From assembly GCA_900073065.1 (NCBI GenBank), contig FJOG01000107.1:12319-48526 (forward strand): a stretch of DNA of 36,208 nucleotides, written 5' to 3'. This document shows, piece by piece, positions 20,331 to 31,893 of the stretch (positions within the stretch are counted from its first letter, which is position 1; each line of letters begins with the position of its first letter). The position numbers and the translations under genes are program-made. A model generated the notes under the pieces. It searched no databases and was not told the origin of the DNA. It saw only the letters and a list, made by a program, of their open reading frames with translations. Source of the stretch: Phialocephala subalpina (Eukaryota > Ascomycota > Leotiomycetes > Helotiales > Mollisiaceae).

Positions 20331-20653
20331 CCTTCAGGCCTCGAAATGGCGGGGTAGTGAGATCGTGTGTCTCTCATTCTCGCTCATGCCGGCATCGCGA
20401 TACACTCTGATTGCGTACTCGAATTCCTTCCCACGAAAAAAACGCCGGGAACAATTATGTCGCGGTGTTGTGATGTTGTGCATTTGGAGAAAGATGAGGT
20501 TGAGAAATCTGAAGTCTTCATTTCGCGACCCCGCACTAAGCTAAATCTAGGACGTGCTAGTCCCAATCCGTATTGCCAACTCTTCTTCACACTGCAGAAA
20601 GAGAACGTGAAGCTGAAAAGCATGCAGTCTATAATCTATCAAACCAATTATGA
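20331..20653. other. Spacer, no gene seen
   Basis: About 320 nt between the HET start and the stop of the next minus-strand gene. Short frames only, no motif. It should carry the HET promoter. Confidence 0.45.
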
Positions 20654-22219
20654 TTATTTTCCCGACTTTGGCCCTCCCTTCTCATGATTTTTCTTATAAA
20701 CCTTCATCGCCTTCTCAATATTCAACGCGTATTCGGGTGCCCTGTCTGCCATCTGTTTGATCTGCACCTCGCCTTCATTGGGCAGAGATTTATGGGTCTT
20801 CAGATATTCTCCAGCAGAATCTATCCCAAGTCCAACGCCTTGTTCTCCAACCGGCGGCCCAATACCCTTCCTACAATCAAGTCAGCATTTTGTGATAGAA
20901 TTAATGCACGAAAGCAATTCTCACCAGCTGTCCCACATCGTCTGATTATACGGTTTACCCAGCATCTTAGCCTCATCTTCCAACCGCTGATAATGAGCAG
21001 TAGCAACTATCTGCCCTCCTCCATGAAGATAATCCAACTTGTGACCACAGCGATGCGTCATAACTTCTCTCACACCAGGTCCACCAGTACAACACCCACC
21101 CCAACATTCTCCCATCCTACAACGCCCCGTTAGCGTCCATCTATTCATTCAATCTCCTCAACTCAGAGAATACATACTGCGTCATCACACTCTGCGTCTC
21201 ATGCACCCTTCTCGTCTGATCAATAATATGCATAATAGTCGGAATAGCCACCTCATGAAAACACCCAAAATCCTTAAAGAAACTACTCAAAAAGATATAA
21301 TCCGCAAAGAATCGTCTAGGGATGTGATAGATGTCCGACCATGCGACACAGAACTCGCCAGAGGGGTATGAGTAGCCGAGGCGTTGGATCAATTCGATGG
21401 CGTTGCGGGCGTGGATGTGGTTTAGGTAGGGGGGGTTGAAGAATACCCATTCGGGCCATTCTTCTTTTTCCTTCATGCAGCGGAACATCCCGCCTGAACT
21501 GGTGAAGCCGTCTGGTCTGGAGATGAGAGAGGTTAGATTTGTTTTCGGAAGGGGTGGAGGGAACGCACGAGTATGGGAGCCACATCTGATTGAAGTCCAT
21601 GCTGGCGAAATCCATGGGGTCGACCCAAGCATCGAAATGAAAATAAAGTAATGATTCAATCTCAGACTCCGGTGAGCCTTCCGGAGCATCGAGTATGAGC
21701 TGCATCGTTGTAGAGACTGCGTGGTAGATCGTGTAAGATTCGTCCGCGGTGTCGTGGGTAAAGTTTTGTGTGTTTGCGGGCCAGTCGGGAAAGAGCCCAG
21801 GCATACTGTAGCTGTGATATCGGAGTTAGTACTGAAATAGCGAGGTAGGAGAAGCAGGTGTTTGCATACTGCACGGTGTGGAAAAATGGCTCATAGTGCT
21901 GGAGAAGAGGAATCCTTTCGTGATGCGCTGCGTGCCATCGAATTATGGCCATCGTTTTCTCGAACGGTGACTTCAGTATTGGGAGGTCTGTAGAGTTGGA
22001 ATCTAAAAAGCTGGCGTTTGAATGGTGGCCAGTGAGATGCCATATGGGATGCTCATAATCAGGAATAAGGAGCCAAACAAGGCCCAGTATGAGAGCAGCA
22101 GCGCAGCTTTTCACGACATTTGGATGCTTCGACCATGGCGATGACCACGCCGGCGTAGACCATGCGGGCGCTGACCAGGCCGCCGTGGACTCGAAGATCT
22201 GGTGGGTTGGAAACTGCAT
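20654..22219 (-). CDS. Type II membrane protein of unknown function with FHFDAWVDP motif
   Basis: Five exons on the minus strand (22219-21870, 21811-21569, 21516-21178, 21116-20925, 20870-20654) give 446 residues; four introns of 52-61 nt are GT..AG and all preserve the frame. Residues 12-30 hold imperfect copies of AAWSAP/PAWS; a single membrane segment lies at about 36-53 near the N-terminus, suggesting a signal anchor with a luminal C-terminus and possible N-glycosylation sites (NAS, NST). Conserved-looking parts are LLYFHFDAWVDPMDF (D177, D181), FCVAWSDIYHIPRRFFADYIFL, CFHEVAIPTIMHIID and CWGGCCTG with THRCGHKLDY. I believe the family is widespread in fungi as hypothetical proteins. The type II layout with a D-x-x-x-D motif suggests a glycosyltransferase-like enzyme, but that is a guess. 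Confidence 0.75.
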
Positions 22220-22680
22220 TGCGATTTTTGCTCTGTGGTAGACTGACCAAAGCTGCGATATCGTGAAGCGCAGGAATGTACCTCATTCCAAGAGTCACAC
22301 TAAACGAGAATTTCGGTTGCTGCAAGGGATTCATTTCCATGGCACAAACGATGTGGCAAATACCTTAAAAAGAACGTGAAGAATGAAATATTCGAAGCAT
22401 CGAGACTGGTCTTCAGATAGAAATGAGCATGGACAACGATGAAACTCTTGACTGCGAGATGAGAATGCATTGGCAATACTGAAGCAACGCGCTCTATGAG
22501 AAGATGCTCTATGAGAAAACCGCCAATGACCGGACCCATTTTGTATACCATAACCCTCCTCAAAGTCCGTTTGCCATTACCTAACCCACAATGGTAGGTA
22601 TGTACCATATTATGCCCAGTGTATGTTTCCTATAAACAAAGGTTCCATTTTCAGAACCCAAAGGAAATCTATCTATACCT
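22220..22680. other. Spacer, no gene seen
   Basis: About 460 nt between the psk1-like stop and the start of the type II membrane protein gene. Overlapping minus-strand frames at 22059-22608 show no motif. Probably 3' UTR plus promoter. Confidence 0.45.
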
Positions 22681-24189
22681 CTATGCGAGCAGTCCGCCAG
22701 CTGCAAACCCGTTGCCCTCCAACAAGCTTGAGCTGGCGACGTAGCTGAAACCGCCAAAGGGATTGTTCTCGTTCATGCTCGTCGAACTCCATGGTGCCTT
22801 CGTGCTGGTCAATACAGGGCTAAGAGCCAAATCGGTGAAGTCGGTCGAGAAGTTTTCTGCGAGCTCGGGATCCGTGACCAGGGGTTGGATCGGCGGCTCA
22901 ACCTCTCTCTTGGCAAGCTTCTTCCAGTCAATCTTGCGGAAGAACCGATGCTTCTTGATGGTTTGCAGATCCTTTGGCATATTGGCGCCGAGTCGCTTGT
23001 TTGGTTCCTTGCGCAGAAGTCGAGTCAGGAGATCTTTCGCATCAGGACCAAGGAAATATGGCATCACGAGCTTCTGCTTGACGATCTTCTCCTGAATCTT
23101 CGCGTGATTCTGGCCCTGGAATGGCGGGCTGCCAGTGAGCAGGTCGAATCCAAGCGCACCGAAAGACCACCAATCCACAGCCATGCCATATTTCTGCCCG
23201 AGGATCACTTCCGGTGCCATATATTCGACCGTGCCCAACACGCTATTACATTTATCGTTCTCGTCCACGGCGACCTTCGAAAGACCAAAATCGGTGAGCA
23301 GCAGATGTCCATCCGCGTCCAGGAGGCAATTCTCGGGTTTGAGGTCGCGATAAATGACGCCGAGGTTGCGATGCAGGTGCTCGAGCGCCAAGACCATCTC
23401 TGCCATGTAGAACGACGCGACTTCCTCCGTGAACATGCGCTCCTGCGCGAGATGTGTGAAAAGCTCTCCTCCCTGCGCATATTCTAGTATCAAATATAGT
23501 TTCTCGTGGTCCTGGAACGCGTAGAATAACTTCACGACGAATGGGTGTCGATTAACGCTCTCGAGGATGCTGCGCTCGGTCTTCGTCTGTTCGATGAGAC
23601 GTTTGTGCACGGTCAGGGAGGCCTTCTTGAATTGTTTCTGCGCGTACAGGCGTCCGGTGGTCTCTTGCTTGACGAGAAGGACTGTCCCGAATGTTCCCTT
23701 CCCAAGGCATCGCAGAGGCTCGAAGTCCGACGCGGTCATTTTGCGCGAGATTGTATCCTGCACCAGGCCTCCCTCGATCGCGCCATACAGAGGTTTCTCG
23801 TCCACGCTCGCGCTCACAAAGTCGTTTTCGAGGGGTATTTCGTAGCTGGTGATGTCGGAGGTTTCATCGTCGCTGAAACCGTCGGAGGTACACGTTCCCG
23901 TACTGCTCTGCGGTTGGGATCTGAGCTGACTTCTGCTGCGCACGAAGGAGCTGTTTCGTGAGTCGTTGTCGAGATTGAGGGTCTCTAGGTGTAGCTTCAT
24001 CTTGCTTATGCCACCCATGCCTGGCGATGAAGTTCCGCGCAGCATTGGTGACGAGTTCGCGCTGACCACATCGTTGATTCTATGGCGTCGAGATGGTGTA
24101 TTTGGTCCGTAGTCAGAGTCTTCGTCCTCTGATCTGTTGAAAGGTGTATGGAATCCGCGAACGGTCGTCAAGGCGGGTGCTGGCTTCAT
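22681..24189 (-). CDS. psk1: AGC-family serine/threonine kinase, S6 kinase-like (Psk1/Ypk3 type)
   Basis: Intronless, 502 residues. N-terminal ~150 residues are Ser/Pro-rich and probably disordered. Kinase domain from about 155: Gly loop LGKGTFGTV (162-170), catalytic Lys in LYAQK (185), YRDLKPEN (Asp 282), TDFGLSK (300), activation-loop Thr in SVLGTVEYMAPE (about 320), then an AGC extension with IDWKKL, PPIQP, a turn motif LALSPV and the hydrophobic motif FGGFSYV near the C-terminus. This combination marks fission-yeast Psk1/budding-yeast Ypk3, the kinases that phosphorylate ribosomal protein S6 downstream of TORC1. The hydrophobic-motif Ser and activation-loop Thr are the expected TORC1 and PDK1 sites (family knowledge). 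It is the most conserved gene in the window. Confidence 0.9.
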   Translation of the reverse strand: MKPAPALTTVRGFHTPFNRSEDEDSDYGPNTPSRRHRINDVVSANSSPMLRGTSSPGMGGISKMKLHLETLNLDNDSRNSSFVRSRSQLRSQPQSSTGTCTSDGFSDDETSDITSYEIPLENDFVSASVDEKPLYGAIEGGLVQDTISRKMTASDFEPLRCLGKGTFGTVLLVKQETTGRLYAQKQFKKASLTVHKRLIEQTKTERSILESVNRHPFVVKLFYAFQDHEKLYLILEYAQGGELFTHLAQERMFTEEVASFYMAEMVLALEHLHRNLGVIYRDLKPENCLLDADGHLLLTDFGLSKVAVDENDKCNSVLGTVEYMAPEVILGQKYGMAVDWWSFGALGFDLLTGSPPFQGQNHAKIQEKIVKQKLVMPYFLGPDAKDLLTRLLRKEPNKRLGANMPKDLQTIKKHRFFRKIDWKKLAKREVEPPIQPLVTDPELAENFSTDFTDLALSPVLTSTKAPWSSTSMNENNPFGGFSYVASSSLLEGNGFAAGGLLA

Positions 24190-25088
24190 GGTGCCCCTCG
24201 ACGTCGTTCAGCGTCCGACCTGATGACTGAACGATAGTTTCGATGCCTGGCAGAATCATTGTTAGGTTCGTGGCCTTCGAAAATGGACTGGAGATGGGAG
24301 CGCATACAATTTATTTTGTGACTTCGCAGTGCGCATCTGGTTCTGGACGGTCAGGGAAAAGATGTTCGTATTATGCGTTTCGATATGCATTTGCTGGTGG
24401 TTTGGGGTTTCGTATGAATGTCACCTGTGGTGTGAAGAAAGGAGGAAGCTGTCCAGCTTTTTCTCACGAGATGAAGGCTGAGTCCGGCTGACAGTCAGCC
24501 TAAAACCCACGCTAAGCCGCCTGGGGAGTTAACCTTAGGGGTCACTCATTCTACTCCGTAAATCTGGAGATGCGGAGGCTTTTCATTCAAACGAGCAGTG
24601 ATCCATCAAGACAATTCATCGCGTTGCTTCCATATTGCCTTCATTCTTTCCCTTCTCGATAAGTTCATGACTCAATTCCAGCGAGTGGCCGCATCCAGCC
24701 AATTGTCTCGGATTTCAAAACACGTGAAGAAATGATCTCACTCTCAAAAACGTCTTCAGAACGGCTGAACTCCTAGACGTGCTCTTTACTTCTCCTTACG
24801 AGCAGATCCGAAGGCCAAGATCGAGTGATGTCGCAGCTCTAATTGTTCTTTTGCCGCTGGGTCCGGGTTCAATGTCCCACGGATCTGGGGAGATTCAGGG
24901 GCCGCCACCGAGGACTCGCTGCCACATGAGAGAACGTTCGCATTGTTTCCAGTCATATTTTGTTTTCCATTATTTCGAGTATTAAGTCTTCCCCTTGTCA
25001 GGATTGCCCTCATACCCAGGACTACCGCAATTGAAGTGAATTGATTTGTCCCTCCTTACCCCGCCAAGCTTCAACACATCGCTCATCT
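24190..25088. other. Intergenic region upstream of psk1-like gene
   Basis: About 900 nt between the psk1-like start and the P450 stop. It includes pyrimidine-rich stretches (for example 24640-24660) and one CACGTG (24721-24726). Short frames (for example 24243-24491) show no motif. Likely psk1 promoter and 5' UTR. Confidence 0.45.
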
Positions 25089-26822
25089 TCAGATTGAAAC
25101 AGGAAGCACTCTCACTCTCACTCCCTTTGAATCCATCCTTGGGTAAGGCAAGAAGTAATCATGCGCCAGTTCGACATCAGACTTATCCGTATCGAAAAGC
25201 TCGAAATCGAAGCGGCGAAGGATCGTGGCAAGCGCCAGGTAAATCTCGGCATTGGCGAGGCTTGCACATCAGCGAATATCAAGCAAGTTGAGCGGAAAAC
25301 CTTACTTCATTCCAAGACATGATCTATTCCCCTTTCCAAAAGGCACAAAGTACCTACTAAGACTGTCACCGCTCCCAGTCTTCGGATTATCCAACCACCG
25401 CTCCGGAATGAACTCCCTCGAGTTCTGGTATATCTGCGGATCATGATGGATATCAATTATCGTCATCGAGACTGGCGTATTAACGGGGATCGTCCAGTCT
25501 TTGTATCTTGTCGCCTTTTCTGGAGACAGACGAGGGCTTCTCCCCGACACGGCGTCTGAGAGCCGCTGACCCTCTTGAATACAAGCGCTCAGATACGGAA
25601 GTCTTTCCAAGTCAATCGACACCAACTTAGCATTTGGATCCGGGAAGTTTTCCTTGAGTTCAGCTCTCAGCAGGTTCAAGACTCGAGGATTGCTGAGTAT
25701 GTGGAAGAATATCACGGTCAGAATCCATGATGTGGTTAAGAGTCCGGCACCGATCATGAGTTGCGCTTCGTCGGCTAGTCGCTGAACGGACTTCTCTTGC
25801 GGTGGGAGGTTACTTTCAAGCAACTCGTGGAAAATCGTTGGATACGAAGATTTGATTTGAGCTTTGTCTTCACCGTTGATAGCGTTTGTGATTTTGACTT
25901 TCAAGTCCTGGGACATTGTGTTAGCCAAGTGTGCTGAACCTATCTCAGGTACCCTACGTTTTGAAATACCAGAACCAAGCGCAGTTCAGGCGCCATCTTC
26001 ACAGTTATCCAGTCTGGGATAGATCGTATGACCTGCAGCAAGTTAGTCTCGGAAAACGATGGGGTTGATCAGTATATTTACACTCCACACGATAGGGAAC
26101 TGCATTGAGAAAGTCCCAAATATATTCCCCACCTTAAACGGCTCATGGAAATTCTCCTTAAACCCCTTCGACTCCAAATGCCCATACCCAAACCCAAAAC
26201 AATACTCGGTGATGATCTCGCTCGTGAAAGCACTGAAAGCATTAATAAGATCCACCACAGAGCCAGTATCTCTAGCTTCCTCTAAGCCCTTGCATAGCAG
26301 CTCGATCTTGTCTCGTATAACAGGTTCGAATTTCGCAATACTACGTTTCGAGAACATGGGGTTCAGAGGTGCGCGTCGAATTGCGTGGAGATCGCTTTTT
26401 GCGGTTGTGAATGTCATGTTGTTCGCTCCGAAGCGGCCGGACATCCATTCGTATCTGTCGTATCGAGCGGAGCGGGAGTAGAGTTCTTCGTAGTAGTCGC
26501 TATCTTCGATGTGGAGCTCGAATGGAGTGATGCGGACGATTGGGCCTTGAAAGGGTTAGTGTTGGTCATGTTTTGACTTTCTGGGATGAGTACCGTATTG
26601 TTTGTGCAGCTTTTGGATTTGAAAGACGAATTTGCCGCCTAGATAGACGTCGTAGTAGAACTCATACCATTGTGACAGAGCTGCGAGCTTCGGTCCTGGG
26701 AACTTGGCTAGTGGGCTGAAGTACAGGCGGTACAAAGCAAGCCCTACAAGGTAGGAAAACCAGATGAGAATTGTAGCTGCTAAAATTGCCACAGAAGGTC
26801 TTTCAAAAAGCGTGAAGTCCAT
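25089..26822 (-). CDS. Cytochrome P450, CYP58/trichodiene-oxygenase-like
   Basis: Five exons on the minus strand (26822-26594, 26545-26082, 26032-25958, 25907-25306, 25260-25089) give 513 residues, a normal P450 length. Introns are 45-50 nt. The N-terminal ~35 residues form a membrane anchor, followed by [24 protein letters not shown]-helix [11 protein letters not shown]-helix QEGQRL (ExxR), PERW, and the heme loop [15 protein letters not shown] with Cys at about 453; the last intron splits the codon just after the heme loop. The general look ([38 protein letters not shown]) is that of fungal P450s annotated as trichodiene oxygenase (TRI4/CYP58). That does not show trichothecene synthesis: no terpene synthase is visible here, and such labels are widely applied. 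Anchored in the ER; needs a P450 reductase. Confidence 0.88.
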
Positions 26823-28563
26823 GGTTGCTGTATATTTCTTTAAGCTTGAGAAGCGTCTCTGCGGCGTGCGGGGACACAGCGTGGTATATCTGCTTCCATG
26901 TGCTCCTAGCACTGATTCCAGTTGTCATTCATCTCACTGCGTCAGAGAACTAGGTCATGAAGCTGGAAGTTGATTCGACAAGCTGACAACAAAGTTCATG
27001 TTACACCAAAACAAGTGCCGTGAGATGTCACACTCGACCGGTTTAAACGTTTTTACAAGGACTATGAGGATTTGGTCGTATATTTTAGACTACGATAGGG
27101 TACATTTGACCAATCGGTACCGCATTCGCCAGACTCCAGAGGCAGTTACGAGAAGCGAAAATTCTCGAACCCCAGATCCAATGCTCTTCATACATGTGGA
27201 ATCTTTTAGCTTCGTTCAAGCTCACATAAGCAATTGCTTATGACAACGATCAGTCTTTTAAACAGTCGATGAAATCCAAGAAGCGCGTTTGCCCAATACG
27301 GCTGACCTCGAACCCTCTCTGGTACTGCCTCCGAAGTTCCAAGCGCTCGTTTACTCAAGAGAGATGAACAGCCTACTTATAGACCGACAGACGGCCACAA
27401 TTTTGCGAATTACTCTCCGGATTGAGCGAAGAAGTATGCTTTGTTGCTACCCCTAGATATCACGTGATCGCCTTGATCTTTTGCATGTACTTTTCTCACA
27501 TATCTTCTATTGCAAACCTTTCCCTGCGTTCCAATCAAAGCTTTGAACTCCTTATGTCTACAGACTTAGTCTTAGGATACTTGACTCGTTCTGATTCCAA
27601 TCTCGGCTCTCAAGTCCAGATGATGTTGTCTAGACTCGGATTTACTTCGTCCATATATTTGCTTTTTCTGAGAACAATATCTGACAAGCTTATCTAATCG
27701 CTCTGGCATATAAAATGTTGCAGGGGAAAGATCTAGCGTCAGCCACTCGAATCCCAGAACCAGGGTTGAGTGTGCTGCGGCTTGTCGCTTGGACTCTTAA
27801 ATTATGCAACTGTTTGTTCTCTTTTGTTTTCCTTTGTTTCGACCTGGCCTGTACACTTCCACACACACCTCTTTTCGATCCAATCCCAAGCTCCAGCCTT
27901 TATTCTCCCATCTAACTTGTCCGAATCGACAACAATGATGCTTTTCTTTTGCGCCATTCCTTCCCACATCGTCATCGTTCTGGCCAGAGGTCCGAGCAAA
28001 TGTCCACTTGTTGATGTTCAAGAGTAGATACGACCCTGGAAATGATTCTAGTTATCCATGCTATTTCTGCTTGTTCTCCATTCCTACCTTAAAATTGTGT
28101 GATAAAGGTTGAATTTACATGCATCTCCCTTGAACATCGCCAACGGTTCTCATGTGGCATTACCCAACAAGACCCAGAGCATAACAGTTTAGTATCGAGA
28201 CCTGGACATACAGTTGTTTCCATCTTCTCGAGTCTGTCAACTTTTATCGACCTCGACTCTTGTCCCCTGTTGCTTAGTCTTATTTCACGGCACCGGCGGA
28301 TCAGAGGTAATTCTCTTCAAACTCCGGTGGGTATGGCGTGGTCAGTGAGTTCTCATAAGATCAGATCGTACCCTGAGTGCGCATATCTGATGCAAAGTGA
28401 CGACTTTCTCTGGCTTCGCTTCTTCCATCTTGGTATGCACGGTTGTTGAACATTCCATATGTCTTGCTTACATACGGCTGTCACCGACGCCTGCCAAAAA
28501 CCCTCGGTGCAATGGCTTTCACAGATGTCGAAGACCTCAACTCGAGACAGTTCACCGTGCGCC
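26823..28563. other. Long intergenic region between divergent P450 and PTH11-like genes
   Basis: About 1.7 kb without a supportable gene. Plus-strand frames at 26998-27243, 27422-27697, 27715-28027 and 28099-28449 and their antisense partners have no known motif and no intron signals that extend them. Pyrimidine-rich stretches (27800-27920, 28060-28090) could belong to the promoter of the PTH11-like gene. A CACGTG lies at 27461-27466. Confidence 0.45.
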
Positions 28564-29804
28564 ATGACACTTCCTCCGCTGAGAACTTCTGCTTACATTT
28601 GGCAGCTTCTGAACTGGTTCATGTGGGGAACAGGATTTTTACTCACCTGCCTCCGATTCCTTGTTCGGTATCACCATCTTGGACGACTCTTCTGGGACGA
28701 TGCCTTTCAATTCCTTGGAATGATCAACCTGACGATCCTCGCCATCCTTAACCAGCTCCAACGAGATACAATATACGCGCTCAAGGCAACTGCACCACCC
28801 GAGGGAGATCCGGCAGAGAAGACCTTCCAACATGTGGTCACTGATGCCACAAGAGAGCAGGCGAAGCTGCAGTTCGTGTTGATTATTGTCTTCTGGACAT
28901 GTTTATGGGCGATCAAAGGCTCTCTCTTGATGTTCTACCGACAACTGTTCTGCCATTTGCGAAAATATATGGTGTGGTGGTGGGTTGTTACGATCACTTG
29001 CATTGCAACTTGGGTTGGATGCATACTGGCGAACTTCTTGGAATGTCTGCCGCTGGAGAACAGATTTGAATTAGATCTCCAAGGTACCCATGTATCGAAT
29101 CTTGCTAGCATTTGTATTAACGAAGACAGGATCGTGCTCAGCTGGAAATGGGATCCGGTTTGTGGCCGTTACGACAGGATTTGACATCCTGACCGACATC
29201 ATGTTGATGGTTCTGCCAATCAAGATACTGTTGGAACTTCGCATCGCTGTGAAGCAGAAGATTGGTGTTGGCTTTGTCTTCACCCTCGGGCATCTGATCA
29301 TCATCTTCTCGATTCTTAGAGTCAACGAAATCTCCATCTCCCTGTCCCAATCAGATCCCAATATGAACGTCAGTCTTTCCTTGTGGTCGATCCTCGAAGC
29401 AGCTGTCGGTAAGCATGCACTTTTGTTCTTCTCGAACTCCAACTGCTAATGTTCTTCGGGATTCAGCTGTCGCCGTGGGAGCGCTGCCGTCTTTGAAGTC
29501 TCTGATCAAAGGCAAAGGACAGTCGAGCTACGGTTCATATACGATAGGCTCATTAGGACCATATATTCGCAACACAAACGATGGCACACGAAGCACAGCC
29601 AGCTCGAAAGCCCCGCAAGCTGCAGTATATGCTCTGGAGAGTCTGAAGGCAAGGCCAAGGGATGTCCAACCTTTCGAAGCTGACAAGGGCCTTCGACCAG
29701 GAATTCCCGCGGTGATGAAGGGAAGTGGCACAACGGTAACGAGGGATGTTGTGATGAGCTCACGTCTACCCACAGCTTCGGATGGCAGAGGCGAAATTAA
29801 TTAG
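28564..29804 (+). CDS. PTH11-like seven-transmembrane (fungal rhodopsin-domain) membrane protein
   Basis: Three exons (28564-29083, 29130-29408, 29467-29804) give 378 residues; introns of 46 and 58 nt keep the frame. The start MTLPPLRTSAYIW is chosen because it begins like other short family members and has a purine at -3; an in-frame ATG at 28525 is an alternative. Seven hydrophobic segments are visible, with WDDAFQFLGMINL after TM1 and FDILTDIMLMVLPIKILLEL in the second half (the conserved D-x-x-T-D...LP region). There is no CFEM domain and no signal peptide. The C-terminal ~110 residues are polar with many Ser, Gly and Lys/Arg. These proteins are treated as GPCR-like; coupling has been shown for few of them. 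It is only distantly related to the CFEM protein at 11459. Confidence 0.82.
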
Positions 29805-30159
29805 TATAGAGAGCTTCATACACACCTAGTTGAAATATTGGGGTAGCACAATCGAAGTTGACAACAATGTTGTATCTCTAAGTTCTTTTCATTCTGTGAA
29901 TAGGTACGCTTCATGCAAGTAAACCTACCCCAAGCGCTTTCCACACTCGGGCTTCGAAAAGCTTACCAGAAATTTCGAGCCCAAAACCCTGGTTGAAATT
30001 AGTCTGGTCAGAGCTTACATAAATGTTACGTAATATTAATGCACATTTGATTGGACAGTTCCAGCTAATAGGATTGCAGCCGTGCAAGGTTGCACAGCCA
30101 AGAACGACAACTTCACAACGTCGGCTCGGGCTCAAATACAAACAATACATCCGGTATCA
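29805..30159. other. Spacer upstream of the CorA-like gene
   Basis: About 355 nt; no motif in any frame. It would contain the CorA-like gene promoter if the start at 30160 is right. Confidence 0.4.
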
Positions 30160-31893
30160 ATGACAACGAAAAGGCAGGGCCAAACTAAACTTCAAAGAAT
30201 TGAGGGGGAATAGAGGAAAACAAAGGAAGAGACGATCTATCAGCAAAGGAGCCAGAGGGCTCCTGGCATGACCACGCAGTTGAATTTGCTAGCACAAGTC
30301 AATGCCAGTATTTGGAGCTTATTTCGGGTTATAATTTCAAAGGTTCTCATCATGTGGGAGGGAAATTGGATGATTCATCATTGCCTGGTTGGTTTACCAA
30401 GGTATGCAGACCTCCCGATTGACAATATTAGTAGTGACTTATATAGCATTAGGATCCCAACATTACTTCTCCCTCGACCAAGGGTGAGCAAAAACGGTCT
30501 GGTGGCTTACGTCTTTTGTAAGTAAATATTTCAAAAGATTATTTATTCTGCTAACAGTCACATTTCAGGCATGCAATATGTGAGAAAGATAGTGAAAAGG
30601 GGTGTCCAGCACTCTCTTTCACAAAGGAATCTTTCACTATAATTGAACAGCACCTCGGACTACCGAGACAATTCGTGGGTCTCATAACCAGCGCTCATAC
30701 CCGTGCTGTCAAATTCTCGAGCCAAAGCCCAGGTCTAGACAAACACCGTCTGAGAGGTAGAGCGTCTCGTCTATCAAAAGTTCGCGTCTATTAACGCTGT
30801 AAGCAGGCCTTATATTCAAGATCGCATTCTACCGGACCGACTTCTATCAAATAGCCATCAGCTACGACAGTAAAACTAACGTAACACACGGCTTGATACT
30901 CTCTAAAACTCGGGGCTTTGAAAACCTTCCCTTGCTCAAACGCTTGCGAGATGAGCAATTGTATTGCGACCAACCGCTACTACTGCCACTGTTAGCAGTG
31001 GAGCTAGTGATAGAGTCCTGCTTCGAACGTCTCCATATCTCTGATCTCAAGATTAACGATCTACAGGATGGGATGGGTCAACATGAGTACGATGACCACC
31101 CTGTGGGAAGCCCTCTCGAGCTGGATTTCCTAGCCACGACAAGAGCCTTGAATCATGTTGGCAAGAGAGTTGGGGTTGATTCTATAAGGCTAGGGGCTGC
31201 GATTATTGCACTAGAGAACATGAAGTCTTGGGGGATAGAGATGACAAAGCAGAGCGTGGAGAAGGAAGAAGTTGCTTCCACGATTGACGAGAAGATGACG
31301 TATCTAGCTGACACCTGTCGCGTGCTTCAATTGGAAGCTGAATATGAAGAGAAGAGAACTGGCGCGCTGATTCAAGTTGTGAGAAACCCGTCGCCAAACC
31401 TCCTTTGATTCAAAACTAAGACTAGTAGGTCTACCAATTCATGGCCCAAAAAGACGCAAGAGTGAATATCGAGGTTGCTGAAAGCTCAGCGGCGATCGCT
31501 AAAGCAAGCAAAGACGATAGCGCAGTAATGAGAATTATTGCTATTGAGAGCAAGAAAGATAGCTCTTCTATGAAGACTATAGCAACTTTAGGCATGATTT
31601 TCTTGCCGGGGACTTTTATTGCTGTAAGTTCTTCATATTCCTGTATTGTCGCTAAGAGAAGATGGCTAAATCGACCATGAAATCGGTAGGCTATCTTCTC
31701 AATGCCGGTATTCAATTGGGACAAGGCTGATGGTCCCTTTTTCAAACCACATTTCAAATATTATTGGGCGATCGTCATACCGCTGACGTTTATTGTTCTG
31801 GTATTATGGGCACTCGCCGTGCTGTTGCCGTGGAGGAAATGGATGTTAAATCTTCGAGGGAAATCAGAGAGCCTTGATACTGAACGCACTTGA
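30160..31893 (+). CDS. Fungal CorA-like (Mg2+ transporter superfamily) membrane protein, apparent frameshift near start
   Basis: Six exons can be followed: to 30401, 30453-30517, 30569-30756, 30807-31378, 31429-31623 and 31690-31893. All five introns (50-66 nt) are GT..AG and the phases agree. Read-through gives 473 residues from 30204. The only good upstream ATG (30160) is in another frame; one extra G in the GGGGG run at 30204-30208 would join it and give 488 residues. Recognisable parts: GGLRLLHAICEK, GLIFKIAFYRTDFYQIAISYD, DDHPVGSPLELDF, ALIQVVYQFMAQKDA, then two C-terminal TMs, the first (IFLPGTFIAAIFSMPVFNW) ending where CorA has GMN and here FSMP. The family is fungal, often called CorA-like; ion transport is unproven. 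Either a sequencing error or a real early frameshift. Confidence 0.72.

Noticed and set aside
23205..23961. Long plus- and minus-strand frames over the kinase gene
   Set aside because: They are shadows of the psk1-like coding sequence, which has every kinase motif.
24860..24890. tRNA B-box-like word GGTTCAATGTCC
   Set aside because: Spacing does not match GGTTCRANNCC and no cloverleaf can be drawn around it. I found no tRNA or rRNA gene in the window.
25089..26822. Reading the P450 as a trichothecene-pathway TRI4
   Set aside because: Resemblance to TRI4/CYP58-type P450s is general; no trichodiene synthase or other TRI gene is visible, so a pathway role is unsupported.
27422..28027. Plus-strand frames of 66-91 residues in the P450/PTH11 spacer
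   Set aside because: Hydrophobic by composition (T-rich DNA), no conserved motif, and no splice sites that extend them.
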